In this document: positions 7,667 through 17,003 of the stretch, piece by piece
Layout of the letters: each line of letters starts with the position of its first letter
Numbering within the stretch: the stretch's first letter is position 1
Origin: Cyclobacterium xiamenense
Lineage (GTDB): Bacteria > Bacteroidota > Bacteroidia > Cytophagales > Cyclobacteriaceae
Direction of reading: 5' to 3'
Length of the DNA: 61,732 bases
Assembly: GCF_009467825.1 (NCBI RefSeq)
Contig: NZ_WIOK01000030.1
Coordinates: forward strand, 1 to 61,732
Made by a program: the position numbers and the translations under genes
Notes under the pieces: model-generated
The model's database searches: none
The model's input: only the letters and a program-made list of their open reading frames with translations
What the model was told of the DNA's origin: nothing

Positions 7667-8039
7667 TTTCTTTTTCAGCGGTTTTCAGGTCACTGGCGAG
7701 TTCGTGACTTTTTGGATGGTACTTTCCTTTGAGATCGTCCAGTTTGGAATGCTTCCATAGTTTTACCCCGGTAAAATACGATGCCCGACCGATCATGTGG
7801 GCACCCACCGGGGCGGTCAGCAACATGAATAAAATGATGGCCAGTACCCGGGATGTGATACCCACTTCGTTGAAATAAATGGCCGCAGAGATGAGCACCA
7901 GCCCTATCCCTAAGGTAGCGGCTTTGGTGGTAACCGAGATTCTCAGGTACAGGTCGGGCATTCGTAATACACCTACAGCCGCCAGCAGGATAAACAATGC
8001 TCCAAGCGAGCTCAGACCGATGATCCAATAGTCATTCAT
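7653..8039 (-). CDS. mrpG: Mrp Na+/H+ antiporter subunit G
   Basis: The product has 128 residues with three transmembrane helices and a charged C-terminal tail. The family signature 'LGALFILLAAVGVLRMPDLYLRISVTTKAATLG' spans residues 12-44, followed by 'LFMLLTAPVGAHMIGRA'. Small subunit of the multi-subunit cation/proton antiporter. It overlaps mrpF by 8 bases upstream and the lactonase gene by 14 bases downstream. Confidence 0.93.
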   Translation of the reverse strand: MNDYWIIGLSSLGALFILLAAVGVLRMPDLYLRISVTTKAATLGIGLVLISAAIYFNEVGITSRVLAIILFMLLTAPVGAHMIGRASYFTGVKLWKHSKLDDLKGKYHPKSHELASDLKTAEKENETK

Positions 8040-8307
8040 TTTTTTCTCTTTTTTCTAAATAATAGGAGAAGGCTACGGTCCCCAGAAAAGCAATCAGTGC
8101 CATAATCATGGCAATATCCAAAAACGCCGGTTGATCGGTATGGATGCTGTAAATGGAAATAATCCCGATGCCGGTGGTAAGCAATAAGTCCAGGGAGACC
8201 ACCCTGTCGGAAAGCGTGGGTCCGATAATAAACCGGATAAATATCAGGAGGGTGGAAAAGGCCAGCACGGGCAAGATCACCAGGTATAAATAGTCGTTTA
8301 CATTCAT
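8032..8307 (-). CDS. mrpF: Mrp antiporter subunit F
   Basis: The product has 91 residues and three helices. It carries the family motif 'RFIIGPTLSDRVVSLDLL' (residues 25-42) and a C-terminal 'ALIAFLGTVAFSYYLEKRE'. Length and spacing are typical. It overlaps mrpE by 4 bases and mrpG by 8 bases. Confidence 0.93.
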   Translation of the reverse strand: MNVNDYLYLVILPVLAFSTLLIFIRFIIGPTLSDRVVSLDLLLTTGIGIISIYSIHTDQPAFLDIAMIMALIAFLGTVAFSYYLEKREKNE

Positions 8308-8783
8308 CGCAATATCTCCAATAGCTTTCGTTCAAATCCGTTTTTTATATCCGCAATAAATTCTTCCTTGTCATTGACATACATCGCGTGTACGTACAGC
8401 ACTTTCCGATCGTCGGATACGTCCAGACTCAGGGTGCCGGGAGTGAGGGATATCAAGTTGGCCAATAGCGTGATTTCCAAATCCGACTCGGCAGTTAGCG
8501 GTATTTTAATAATTCCGGGCTTCATGTAGTAGCTGGGTGTTACCACATCAAAAGCTACTTGCAGATTGGCCTTAATCAACTCGTAAAGGAAGAAAAAAAC
8601 AAAGGCGATTACCTTCGGTCCCCTGTAAAAATACTTGTTGTCGCTGCGGTTGGTAGAAATGAGCCAGAGCAGAAAAAAGCTTAAGAAAAAACCAAATACA
8701 AAATTCACAAAGGAAAAGGTACCGGTCACAGCCAGCCATATAAACGAGAGCAATAGATTACTTAGAAACCTGGTCGTTATCAT
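8304..8783 (-). CDS. mrpE: Mrp antiporter subunit E
   Basis: The product has 159 residues. Two N-terminal membrane helices are followed by a soluble part with 'RGPKVIAFVFFFLYELIKANLQVAFDVV' and the MrpE-typical 'LANLISLTPGTLSLDVSDDRKVLYVHAM'. It lies 11 bases downstream of mrpD. Confidence 0.93.
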   Translation of the reverse strand: MITTRFLSNLLLSFIWLAVTGTFSFVNFVFGFFLSFFLLWLISTNRSDNKYFYRGPKVIAFVFFFLYELIKANLQVAFDVVTPSYYMKPGIIKIPLTAESDLEITLLANLISLTPGTLSLDVSDDRKVLYVHAMYVNDKEEFIADIKNGFERKLLEILR

Positions 8784-8794
8784 TGTTTTTTGAT

Positions 8795-10303
8795 TTAACT
8801 ACCCAAAACGGCTTGAATGTAAGGGGAAGGGTCCATTAGATTTTCGGCGATGCGTAGCGCAAGTTGCATCACCCATTCTGCGCCAAAACCAATACCCAGG
8901 GATATCAGCGATAAAAACACTACCGATGCCAACATAGCTTGTTTTTTGAGAGGTTTCAATTCGTCAAAATACCGGATGTACTTCTTTTTTGGCAATTCCT
9001 GCGCGTCTTTCCAGAATACCTCTGCCCACAGTTTCGCAATGATGAATAAGGTAAGGAAACTTCCCAACAGAATAAAGACAATCATCAAAATATTGGATTG
9101 ATCCATGGCTCCTTCTATCAGCAATAGCTTGCCCCAAAAACCCGAAAGCGGGGGAATACCGATCAGTGAAAACAAGGGAATGGCCATGAACAGGCTCATC
9201 AGGGGCTGTTCTTTGTAAAAACCACCCAACAAGCGCATGGAATACGTGCCTCTGAATTTGAAGATGACCCCGCTTACCAGGAATAAGTTGGTTTTGACCA
9301 CGATGTCATGTACCAGGTAAAAGACGGCCCCGGCAATGGCGACCGTGCTGTAAATCCCCAGACCCGCTAGCATAAATCCGATATGACAAATGATCAGGTA
9401 GCTGAAAACTTTCCGGATGTTATTTTGCATCAATGCGCCAAATCCACCCGATAAAATCGTCAGAAGTGCCATGACCGTGATGACGGTGGTAAGAAAGTCA
9501 TCGGGAATAAAAATCAACGTGAATACCCGGAGCATGGCATAAACGCCTACTTTCGTCAAAAGCCCGCCAAAAATCGCCGAAATGGCTGGGGGAGGCGTAT
9601 GGTACGAGGCGGGCAGCCAAAAATACAGGGGGAAAACGGCGGATTTTATCCCAAATCCGACCAGAAACAAAATAGCGGTGACATTCACCAAGCCCCGGTT
9701 CGATACATTCGCTACCTGCAGGGAAAGATCGGCCATATTCAGACTGCCGGTCAGGCCATATAGAATAGCGATCGCGGTAAGAAACACCACCGAGGCCAGC
9801 AGGTTCATCGCCACGTATTTGATGGCTCCTTCCAGCTGGGCTTTTTCTCCACCGATGGTGATGAGCACAAAGGAGGAAATGATGATGATTTCAAACCAGA
9901 CATAGAGATTGAAAATGTCTCCGGTAAGAAACGCACCGCTCAGACCCATAATCAGTAAGTGAAAGATGGGGAAATACCCGAATTTAATCCGTGCGTTGCG
10001 GACACTGCCGACGGAAAAAACGCTCACAGCCAATCCGGAAGTGGCGGTTAATACCACCAACAGGGCACTGAGGGTGTCGGCCACAAAGGTAATGCCGAAG
10101 GGAGCGATCCAGCCGCCAGCCTGCATGGTCTGTATGCCCTCCTGATTGACCTTTATCAGAAGCGCCAGGCTTATTAGTAGCGCAATCAGGGATCCCACCA
10201 CCGAAATGAGTTTTTGTAGGTTTTTCCTGTTCCAGGCAAACATCAGGATCACCGCAACAAAAAGCTGGAAAAGTACGGGTAAAACAATGTAAGGATTGCT
10301 CAT
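8795..10303 (-). CDS. mrpD: Mrp antiporter subunit D
   Basis: The product has 502 residues. It is a polytopic proton-pumping-type subunit homologous to the complex I antiporter subunits NuoL/M/N. The conserved core includes '[24 protein letters not shown]', '[23 protein letters not shown]' and '[16 protein letters not shown]', holding the helix glutamate and lysine of the family proton path. It overlaps mrpC by 4 bases. Confidence 0.95.
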   Translation of the reverse strand: MSNPYIVLPVLFQLFVAVILMFAWNRKNLQKLISVVGSLIALLISLALLIKVNQEGIQTMQAGGWIAPFGITFVADTLSALLVVLTATSGLAVSVFSVGSVRNARIKFGYFPIFHLLIMGLSGAFLTGDIFNLYVWFEIIIISSFVLITIGGEKAQLEGAIKYVAMNLLASVVFLTAIAILYGLTGSLNMADLSLQVANVSNRGLVNVTAILFLVGFGIKSAVFPLYFWLPASYHTPPPAISAIFGGLLTKVGVYAMLRVFTLIFIPDDFLTTVITVMALLTILSGGFGALMQNNIRKVFSYLIICHIGFMLAGLGIYSTVAIAGAVFYLVHDIVVKTNLFLVSGVIFKFRGTYSMRLLGGFYKEQPLMSLFMAIPLFSLIGIPPLSGFWGKLLLIEGAMDQSNILMIVFILLGSFLTLFIIAKLWAEVFWKDAQELPKKKYIRYFDELKPLKKQAMLASVVFLSLISLGIGFGAEWVMQLALRIAENLMDPSPYIQAVLGS

Positions 10304-10653
10304 AAATCTTCGTCGGTTGCGTTCATTTCGTCCAGATCATCTGTTTTTACCACCTTATAGGCCCTTTTTATCAGGATGATGGCAAAGGCCTGCAGGCCAA
10401 AACTGATCACAATAGCAGTTAGAATCAAGGCTTGTGGTACCGGGTCGGCGTAGAGTTCTCCCAGCATCTTTTCCGTAGAACCAATGATGGGAGGCTCCCC
10501 CTTAACAATTTTCCCCAACAGGAAGATGAGTAAATTTGCACCATTTCCCAATAAAATCAAGCCAATAATCAATTTGACCAGACTCCGCCGCAGCATCATG
10601 TAGATGCCGGCTGCGTACAATAACCCAATGATGATTACCAGTAATATTTCCAT
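10300..10653 (-). CDS. mrpC: Mrp antiporter subunit C
   Basis: The product has 117 residues, with three helices and homology to NuoK. '[20 protein letters not shown]' (residues 28-47) and '[22 protein letters not shown]' (residues 70-91) are family signatures. An acidic tail follows. It overlaps mrpD by 4 bases and starts 2 bases after mrpB. Confidence 0.94.
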   Translation of the reverse strand: MEILLVIIIGLLYAAGIYMMLRRSLVKLIIGLILLGNGANLLIFLLGKIVKGEPPIIGSTEKMLGELYADPVPQALILTAIVISFGLQAFAIILIKRAYKVVKTDDLDEMNATDEDL

Positions 10654-10655
10654 GC

Positions 10656-11066
10656 TTACAAGCCTTCAGATATGGTGAAAATAATGGTAAGGGTAACCCC
10701 AATAACCACCAGATACACGCCCGTATCAAAAAACAATGCTGTTCCTACCGAACCAATCACCGGGACCGGCTGATCCATCCACAGGCCCGTCATAAACGTT
10801 TCCCCCAGAAACAATGGCAGGGAGCCAGCAAGCAGTGCCAATGCCAAACCAACCGGCATGAGAAAGCCAGGATGGAATTTCACAATGTTTTTGGTCCGTT
10901 CCACGCCGTTTGCAAAGGAGTGGATCACAAAAGCGGTGGATGCCATCAGTCCTCCCACAAACCCTCCTCCCGGCAGGTAGTGCCCCCGTAGCAAAATAAA
11001 AACCGAAAAAAGCAACAGCAAGGGAAGCAGGAAGACGGAGGCCGTTTTAAATATGATTGTCTTCAT
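10656..11066 (-). CDS. mrpB: Mrp antiporter subunit B
   Basis: The product has 136 residues and four helices. Family motifs are '[30 protein letters not shown]' near residues 25-54 and '[23 protein letters not shown]' at the C-terminus. It starts 3 bases after the mrpA stop. Confidence 0.94.
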   Translation of the reverse strand: MKTIIFKTASVFLLPLLLLFSVFILLRGHYLPGGGFVGGLMASTAFVIHSFANGVERTKNIVKFHPGFLMPVGLALALLAGSLPLFLGETFMTGLWMDQPVPVIGSVGTALFFDTGVYLVVIGVTLTIIFTISEGL

Positions 11067-11069
11067 GAA

Positions 11070-13376
11070 TTATTCTTTTTCAGTGCTTCTAAGGTGCAAT
11101 TTCAGTAAACCAAATACCCCAATTGCGGCAATGGCCAGTACGGTGATCTCCACCATGGTATCAAATCCCCTAAAATCCACCAGAATTACGTTTACCACAT
11201 TTTTGCCTTTTCCCAGGATGTAGGCATTTTCTGCGTAATACGCGGTGGTTTCCTTGGTGACCGATTCGTTCATTACTTCCAATGCCAATATACTGATCAA
11301 TGCACCAAAGATTAACGAGAGCAAGCCATCCCGAATCCGAACCCGGTTATCGGATAACTTCAGGTATTTGGGTAAATTATACAAAACCAGTACAAACAAG
11401 ATGACCGTCAATGTATCAATCGAAAATTGCGTCATGGCCAAATCCGGGGCCGAGTAAAATAGAAAAATAAGGCAAAAGGAATACCCCACCACGCCCAGGG
11501 AGGCCACTGCTACCAGCCTGGAATTGGAAAATACGGTAAAGAAGATGGCTACGCCCATGATCAGCAGGACAATTGCCTCGTAGAAGGTGATTTCTGACAG
11601 CAGCCCCGTATCGATGTACAATTCTACCCCCACAAACAAGCGGTAACCCAACAATAAGGAAAGAAAACCCAGAATGGTAATCAGGTAATACCGCAGGTAT
11701 CCATTTTGAAAAAAGCGCGTCCATCCCTTCGCTAACAGACCGAAACCAACGGTGAACCCGGTGATAAGGGTCTCTGGAGAAAAACGTTCGAAACGGGAGG
11801 CCTTACCCAATAGTTTTTCAGAAGGCTTTAGCAAAAAATACAGGCCGGTTCCCGAGCCAATGGTCACCACACTCAATAGCAGGATCAGATTGAATCCATG
11901 CCAGAGCTGCAAATGGAAATCCGGCGTTGTACCGATCAGGCTGGAGACGGCCGGTTGTACAAGCCCTGCCTCCAGCAGGCCGGGAAACAGCCCGTACAGC
12001 ATACCCAGGGTGCCCAAAATCAGGGGGGGTACGTACATGGCAGGGGAGGGGAGATGCACCGCGGCATACCGTTCCGGCAGCTTCCCGATAAACGGTTTGA
12101 TGCCGGCGATAAAACCAGCTACTAAAAGCGCCACATTGGTCAATATGGCCAAAAGGGTAAAAAGCCAGGCCAGGTCTCCCATGCCCAGGGTTGCTCCGTA
12201 AATAAGGTCCTTTCCTACAAACCCAAAAGACGGCGGAATCCCTGCATTGGATACAGCGGCCAGCAGGGCAGCGATGCCTACCGGCAATAGCACCTTCCGC
12301 AGTCCGCTCAGTTGGGTGACATCCCGGGTACCGGTTTCGTGATCGATGATACCCGTGACGAGGAATAAAGTGGCCTTGTACAGGGCGTGGACCAGAATAA
12401 ACACGGAAGCCGCAAGAAGGGCTTCCTCCGTGCCCAGTCCAATCAGAAATACCAGGATACCCAATGCGGAAATGGTCGAATAGGCCAATATACCTTTTAA
12501 ATCGATTCGGAAAAGCGCATGGACGGCCGCGTATACCATGGTGATCGCCCCGACAGCAATGAGTGTTCCGTTCCACCACTCGTGGTTACCCAGAATGGGC
12601 GTAAACCGGGCCAGCAGGTACACGCCGGCTTTTACCATGGTTGCGGAGTGCAGGTAGGTAGACACGGGTGTAGGCGCCTTCATGGCTCCAGGTAACCAGA
12701 AGTGAAAGGGGAATTGAGCGGATTTGGTAAAGGCAGCCAAAAATAGGAACAACAATACCCAACCGTAGAGGGAATGGCCTTTAATCATTTCTGCGATGGG
12801 TGCCATGGCAGAAATAGTATACGCATCCGTAATGTGCCCCAGTCCCACCATGGCCGCCAGCAGAAATAATCCTCCGAATCCCGTAATGGCCAGCGCGGTC
12901 AAAGCAGATTTTCTGGAGGCCTCGCTGTCGTTATTGAATCCAATGAGAAAGAAGGAGCTGATACTGGTTAGCTCCCAAAACAAGAATAAGGTGTAAATAT
13001 TATCCGAAAGGACCAGCCCCAGCATCGAGGCCATAAAAAGAGAAAGATAGGCATAAAAGCGGTTTAGGTAGGGATGGCCTTTCAGGTAGGCAGCCGTGTA
13101 AACGAATACGAGCGTACCCACGCCACTAATCAAAAGAACAAACAAAAGGGACAAACCATCGAGATAAAAATCCAGATTGATACCGATGGAGGGGACCCAC
13201 TCGTAGCTGACCTTGATCGGACCATCCTGCTGTACCAGGCTGATCCTGGAGAGAAAATACCCAAATAAACTGAGGGGCAACAAAGCGACCCATAATGAGG
13301 ATTTTGATTGTAGCCGGCCTAAAATAAATGGGATCAACAAAGCAAAAATAAATCCCGAGATTACTGCGGTTAACAT
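11070..13376 (-). CDS. mrpA: Mrp antiporter subunit A
   Basis: The product has 768 residues, the large subunit of the hetero-oligomeric Na+/H+ antiporter. An NuoL-like part (about 1-500) contains 'FLFWELTSISSFFLIGF', 'AQFPFHFWLPGAMKAPTPVSTYLHSATMVKAGVYL' and 'IDLKGILAYSTISALGIL'. The C-terminal part (about 590-768) contains the MrpA/MbhD-type 'FLFYSAPDLAMTQFSIDTLTVILFVLVLYNLP' and 'VILVDFRGFDTMVEITVLAIAAIGVFGLL'. First gene of the operon; its start faces ppc across 240 bases that should hold divergent promoters. The complex exports Na+ and supports growth at high pH and salt. Confidence 0.95.
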   Translation of the reverse strand: MLTAVISGFIFALLIPFILGRLQSKSSLWVALLPLSLFGYFLSRISLVQQDGPIKVSYEWVPSIGINLDFYLDGLSLLFVLLISGVGTLVFVYTAAYLKGHPYLNRFYAYLSLFMASMLGLVLSDNIYTLFLFWELTSISSFFLIGFNNDSEASRKSALTALAITGFGGLFLLAAMVGLGHITDAYTISAMAPIAEMIKGHSLYGWVLLFLFLAAFTKSAQFPFHFWLPGAMKAPTPVSTYLHSATMVKAGVYLLARFTPILGNHEWWNGTLIAVGAITMVYAAVHALFRIDLKGILAYSTISALGILVFLIGLGTEEALLAASVFILVHALYKATLFLVTGIIDHETGTRDVTQLSGLRKVLLPVGIAALLAAVSNAGIPPSFGFVGKDLIYGATLGMGDLAWLFTLLAILTNVALLVAGFIAGIKPFIGKLPERYAAVHLPSPAMYVPPLILGTLGMLYGLFPGLLEAGLVQPAVSSLIGTTPDFHLQLWHGFNLILLLSVVTIGSGTGLYFLLKPSEKLLGKASRFERFSPETLITGFTVGFGLLAKGWTRFFQNGYLRYYLITILGFLSLLLGYRLFVGVELYIDTGLLSEITFYEAIVLLIMGVAIFFTVFSNSRLVAVASLGVVGYSFCLIFLFYSAPDLAMTQFSIDTLTVILFVLVLYNLPKYLKLSDNRVRIRDGLLSLIFGALISILALEVMNESVTKETTAYYAENAYILGKGKNVVNVILVDFRGFDTMVEITVLAIAAIGVFGLLKLHLRSTEKE

Positions 13377-13616
13377 CGGCGCTGGTTTAGAAGGTGGTTT
13401 TCGAAAGCCTAAAATACGAAAAAATATCCGATCGGAAGGCCCGCCGACGCCAGATTCTACAAACGGCGTTTTGGGGCTTTGAGTAATTGGCTGACTCTAA
13501 GTAAAATAAACAGGAAAGCCTGGCCTCTGGGGAAAAATTAGGCCAATAGTGGTGTAAAGAAGGAAAAAAATGTGCATTTTTGAGTACTACGAAATCGTAT
13601 AATTAACCGAATTATC

Positions 13617-16169
13617 ATGGCAAACATCTACGAGACTGAAGTCGCCAAGCGCTTCACGATCTATAACAGTCTTTTTTTAGACCTTCCATTTGACCAAATT
13701 TACAGAACGGGTACGCTGCTGCCCATCTTGTCGGAAGCGTGTCAAAATGGCTTTCAAAAAAACCAATCGCCTAAAGAAATCATACAGCAATTTTTCGAGG
13801 AATTGATGGGGGATAAGCCCGAAAAAGACCGGCACGATCTCCTCTTTAAAATGGTGCAATACATCGAACGGCAGGTGGTTTTGTTTGATTCCATTGAAGA
13901 TGCCGCCTACGAAAAATTCAATGATATCAAGGGGAAAGGCACCATGACGGCGTTGATAGCCCGTGCCGAAAACGACCATAAAAAGGAGGAGTTGATCGAG
14001 AAGCTAAAGAATTTCTCGGTTCGGCTGACCCTTACAGCCCACCCTACCCAGTTTTATCCGGGAAATGTATTGGCGATAATCACGGATTTGGAACAAGCCA
14101 TTCGCAAAAATGACCTGGGCGACATCGATTTACTGCTGAGGCAATTGGGGAAAACGGCGTTTATCAACAAAGAAAAGCCATCCCCGTACGAAGAAGCCGT
14201 TAGTCTGACCTGGTTTCTGGAGTACGTTTTCTATCCCAGCATTTCGGACATCATGATCCGGATCCTGAATCAATTGGGGATCCAACTGCACGATTGGGAA
14301 AACCCCAACCTGCTAAAAGTGGGCTTTTGGCCGGGAGGAGATCGTGATGGCAACCCCTATGTTACCCACGACATCACCAAGAAAGTGGCAGATAAGCTGC
14401 AAAACAGCATTCTTAAATGCTACTACCGGGACATACGCAAAATCAGACGCCGACTCACTTTTTCCAATGTGGAAACCCATCTGATTACCGCCGAAAGGGG
14501 AATTTACAATACACTCTTTGCCGTCAGTGGGGAAGTGTTTCACTCCAAAGACGATCTGCTGGCGGTACTTTATAAAGCCAGAAAGGGTATCATCGAGGAT
14601 CATGGCGGCCTCTCCCTGGAACTATTGGATGAATTCATCCTAAAAGTCCGGGTGTTCGGGTTTCATTTTGCCAGCATGGATGTACGGCAGGACAGCCGGA
14701 AACACGATAGCTTATGGGATGCCATTATCGCTACAAGCGAAGGGGAAGCAGCATTGGCTTCCTACCACGAGAGTGACGAGGAAGATAAAATAGAAAAAAT
14801 CCTGGCCACTGATAAGTTGCCAGCCATCGATACCCTGGAAGACTCTTTTCACCGGGAAATGCTGCAAAGCATTGAGTCCATCGCCTATATCCAAAAAGGA
14901 AACGGCCCCATGGGATGCCACCGCTACATCATTTCAAACAACCAGTCAGCTCTGCACGTGTTGGAAGTATTCCAACTCAACAAGTTGCTTTTGGCACGAG
15001 GAGGGGATTTGTTTTTGGATATTGTTCCGCTGTTTGAAACCATCGACGACTTGGCAGCGGCACCCGGTGTGATGAAATCGCTGTACCACAACCCGGTGTA
15101 TCGCGATCACCTGATCCACCGGGGGAACAAGCAGACGATCATGTTGGGTTTTTCCGACGGTACCAAAGACGGCGGGTACATCCGGGCCAACTGGTCCATT
15201 TTGCGGGCCAAGGAAGAGTTGACCCGAGTGGCCAGGGAAGAAGGGATCGATGTGATCTTCTTTGATGGCAGGGGGGGGCCACCGGCACGAGGTGGTGGGA
15301 ATACGCATAATTTCTATGCCTCTCTGGGCCCAAATGTGGAAAACAGGGAAATCCAGATTACCATTCAAGGCCAAACGATCAGCGCTAACTACGGAAAGCC
15401 GGTAAGTTGTTCCTACAACCTGGAGCAACTGCTGAGTGCCGGGATGGAAAGCCACCTGTATCCCTCCAGTGAAAACAGCCTGACCGAAACCCAGAAGGAA
15501 TTGATCGAGGAAATGGCTGGAATCAGTTACAATGCTTACAAGGAGCTGAAAAACCATCCCCAATTCGTCCCCTATCTGGAAAAAGTGACGCCGCTCAAAT
15601 TCTTTGGGATGACGAATATTGGTTCCCGGCCGGTGAAGCGGAGCAAGGGGGGCAGCATGAAGTTTGAAGACCTGCGGGCCATTCCCTTTGTCGGTGCCTG
15701 GGCGCAAATGAAGCAGAATATCCCGGGTTTCTTTGGTGTAGGCAAGGCCATCGAAGAGATGGAGAAGCGAGGGAAATTGAAAGAAGTGCAGCAACTGTAC
15801 AAAGACTCGCTTTTTTTCCGCTCCTTATTGGGCAATTCCATGCAATCGCTGGCAAAAGCCTTTTACCCTGCCACGGCTTACCTCAAGAATGACGAGCAGT
15901 TTGGCGGGTTTTGGGAGCTGATGTATGGAGAGTACCAGCTTTCGTACGAAAAGATCCTGCAAGTTGCAGGCATGAACAGCCTGCTGGAGGACAGCCCGCT
16001 TAGCAAGGATTCCATAGGAATCCGCGAAAGGATTGTATTGCCCCTGATCACCATACAGCAATATGCAATACAAACAATTCTGGAAAAAGGAAAGGAGGAT
16101 ACGGCCTTGCAAAAGCTAATCCTACGTACCATGTTTGGTATCATCAATGCGGCTCGAAACGCGGCCTGA
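13617..16169 (+). CDS. ppc: Phosphoenolpyruvate carboxylase
   Basis: The product has 850 residues, cytosolic. It carboxylates PEP to oxaloacetate to refill the TCA cycle. Active-site signatures are present: LTLTAHPTQF with the catalytic His142, 'WPGGDRDGNPYVT', 'VFGFHFASMDVRQDSRKHD', the glycine loop FDGRGGPPARGGG, 'TIQGQTISANYG', 'NIGSRPVKRS' and 'IPFVGAWAQMKQNIPGFFG'. The length is close to the usual 850-950. An AT-rich upstream region with CATTTTTG near 13573 may be the -7 element. A strong terminator follows. Confidence 0.96.
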   Translation: MANIYETEVAKRFTIYNSLFLDLPFDQIYRTGTLLPILSEACQNGFQKNQSPKEIIQQFFEELMGDKPEKDRHDLLFKMVQYIERQVVLFDSIEDAAYEKFNDIKGKGTMTALIARAENDHKKEELIEKLKNFSVRLTLTAHPTQFYPGNVLAIITDLEQAIRKNDLGDIDLLLRQLGKTAFINKEKPSPYEEAVSLTWFLEYVFYPSISDIMIRILNQLGIQLHDWENPNLLKVGFWPGGDRDGNPYVTHDITKKVADKLQNSILKCYYRDIRKIRRRLTFSNVETHLITAERGIYNTLFAVSGEVFHSKDDLLAVLYKARKGIIEDHGGLSLELLDEFILKVRVFGFHFASMDVRQDSRKHDSLWDAIIATSEGEAALASYHESDEEDKIEKILATDKLPAIDTLEDSFHREMLQSIESIAYIQKGNGPMGCHRYIISNNQSALHVLEVFQLNKLLLARGGDLFLDIVPLFETIDDLAAAPGVMKSLYHNPVYRDHLIHRGNKQTIMLGFSDGTKDGGYIRANWSILRAKEELTRVAREEGIDVIFFDGRGGPPARGGGNTHNFYASLGPNVENREIQITIQGQTISANYGKPVSCSYNLEQLLSAGMESHLYPSSENSLTETQKELIEEMAGISYNAYKELKNHPQFVPYLEKVTPLKFFGMTNIGSRPVKRSKGGSMKFEDLRAIPFVGAWAQMKQNIPGFFGVGKAIEEMEKRGKLKEVQQLYKDSLFFRSLLGNSMQSLAKAFYPATAYLKNDEQFGGFWELMYGEYQLSYEKILQVAGMNSLLEDSPLSKDSIGIRERIVLPLITIQQYAIQTILEKGKEDTALQKLILRTMFGIINAARNAA

Positions 16170-16190
16170 TCGGGTAGCTGTCTTATAAAT

Positions 16191-16230
16191 AAAGCCTCCG
16201 GTAGCAGTAGCCTTACCGGGGGCTTTTTTT
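16191..16230 (+). terminator. Rho-independent terminator of ppc
   Basis: The stem AAAGCCTCCGGTA pairs with TACCGGGGGCTTT (one G-T wobble) around a 10-base loop and is followed by seven T. Confidence 0.88.
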
Positions 16231-16367
16231 GTGGCTATGGCGTTTGGTGCTTTATTATATTCTTTTTTTTGAACCATACAGGGGCATAGGAATCGACGCT
16301 TTTCCCGGGTATTTCCGGGCAGGCTGATTTGGTTTCTGCAAAAAAAATGGCGGAAATAAAAGAGGTA

Positions 16368-16443
16368 TGGAGCGGGTGATCGGGTTCGAACCGACGGCCT
16401 TCAGCTTGGGAAGCTGACGCTCTGCCAACTGAGCTACACCCGC
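16368..16443 (-). tRNA. tRNA-Gly (anticodon CCC)
   Basis: The 76-base cloverleaf on the minus strand includes an encoded CCA. The acceptor stem GCGGGTG pairs with CACCCGC. The D arm is GCTC/GAGC. The anticodon stem TCAGC/GCTGA holds the loop TTCCCAA, with anticodon CCC reading GGG. The T arm contains TTCGAAC and the discriminator base is U. It stands alone between ppc and the Nudix gene. Confidence 0.95.
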
Positions 16444-16546
16444 CAATAGACAGACGAAAATAAAACTTTTTTTACATTTTTACTGCAAATATCGAAAACA
16501 GCTAAATCTTTTTTTTTGTAAACTGATCGTGAACTATCTTCCGGGC

Positions 16547-16966
16547 ATGTTAGTGGTTACCTGCGCAGTTATTTACAATTCCCGAAACGAAGTTCTTGCT
16601 GTACAGCGATCTGAAACGATGCGTATGCCGCTGAAATGGGAGTTTCCCGGTGGCAAAGTGGAGCTGGGAGAAACCGAGAAGGAAGCCCTCATACGCGAAA
16701 TTCGTGAGGAACTGAGGATGACCATTTTTCCAGAAAAGCGAATGCAGCCCGTAAACCATCGCTACGAAACGGGTACCATTTGCCTGGTTCCCTACCTGGC
16801 AAGAATCGGCGATGTATCCCCACAATTGACCGAGCACCTTGCGCTTCGCTGGCTGCCCCCCGGGCGCTTGCAGGAGTTGGACTGGGCCGAGGCCGATTTG
16901 CCTGTCGTTCAGCAAATACAACAAGGTGGCGCTGGTTTTTTTGATGGAAATACCGTACCTTTTTAG
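16547..16966 (+). CDS. Nudix hydrolase, MutT/8-oxo-dGTPase-like
   Basis: The product has 139 residues from the ATG. The Nudix box is clear: GGKVELGETEKEALIREI followed by REEL, matching Gx5Ex7REUxEE with all three metal-binding glutamates. The start MLVVTCAVIYNSRNEVLAVQRS is typical of (deoxy)nucleoside-triphosphate pyrophosphohydrolases such as MutT, and 'MPLKWEFPGGKVE' matches the 8-oxo-dGTPase-type subset. The open frame extends upstream to a GTG at 16529, but the ATG at 16547 aligns better with the family start. Substrate inferred only; a role in sanitising oxidised nucleotides is likely. Confidence 0.88.
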   Translation: MLVVTCAVIYNSRNEVLAVQRSETMRMPLKWEFPGGKVELGETEKEALIREIREELRMTIFPEKRMQPVNHRYETGTICLVPYLARIGDVSPQLTEHLALRWLPPGRLQELDWAEADLPVVQQIQQGGAGFFDGNTVPF

Positions 16967-17003
16967 GGTGTAAATACCTACTACCAACACAAGCCCACCA
17001 TTC

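Noticed and set aside
11818-12579. Long minus-strand frame (253 codons) overlapping mrpA
   Set aside because: Shadow of mrpA in another frame; Arg/Gly/Pro-rich and without family features.
14946-15794. Long antisense frame (282 codons) in ppc
   Set aside because: Antisense shadow of a highly conserved gene.
16255-16446. Open frame on the minus strand covering the tRNA region ('GVAQLAERQLPKLKAVG')
   Set aside because: It is a translation of tRNA-Gly, a well-known false protein.
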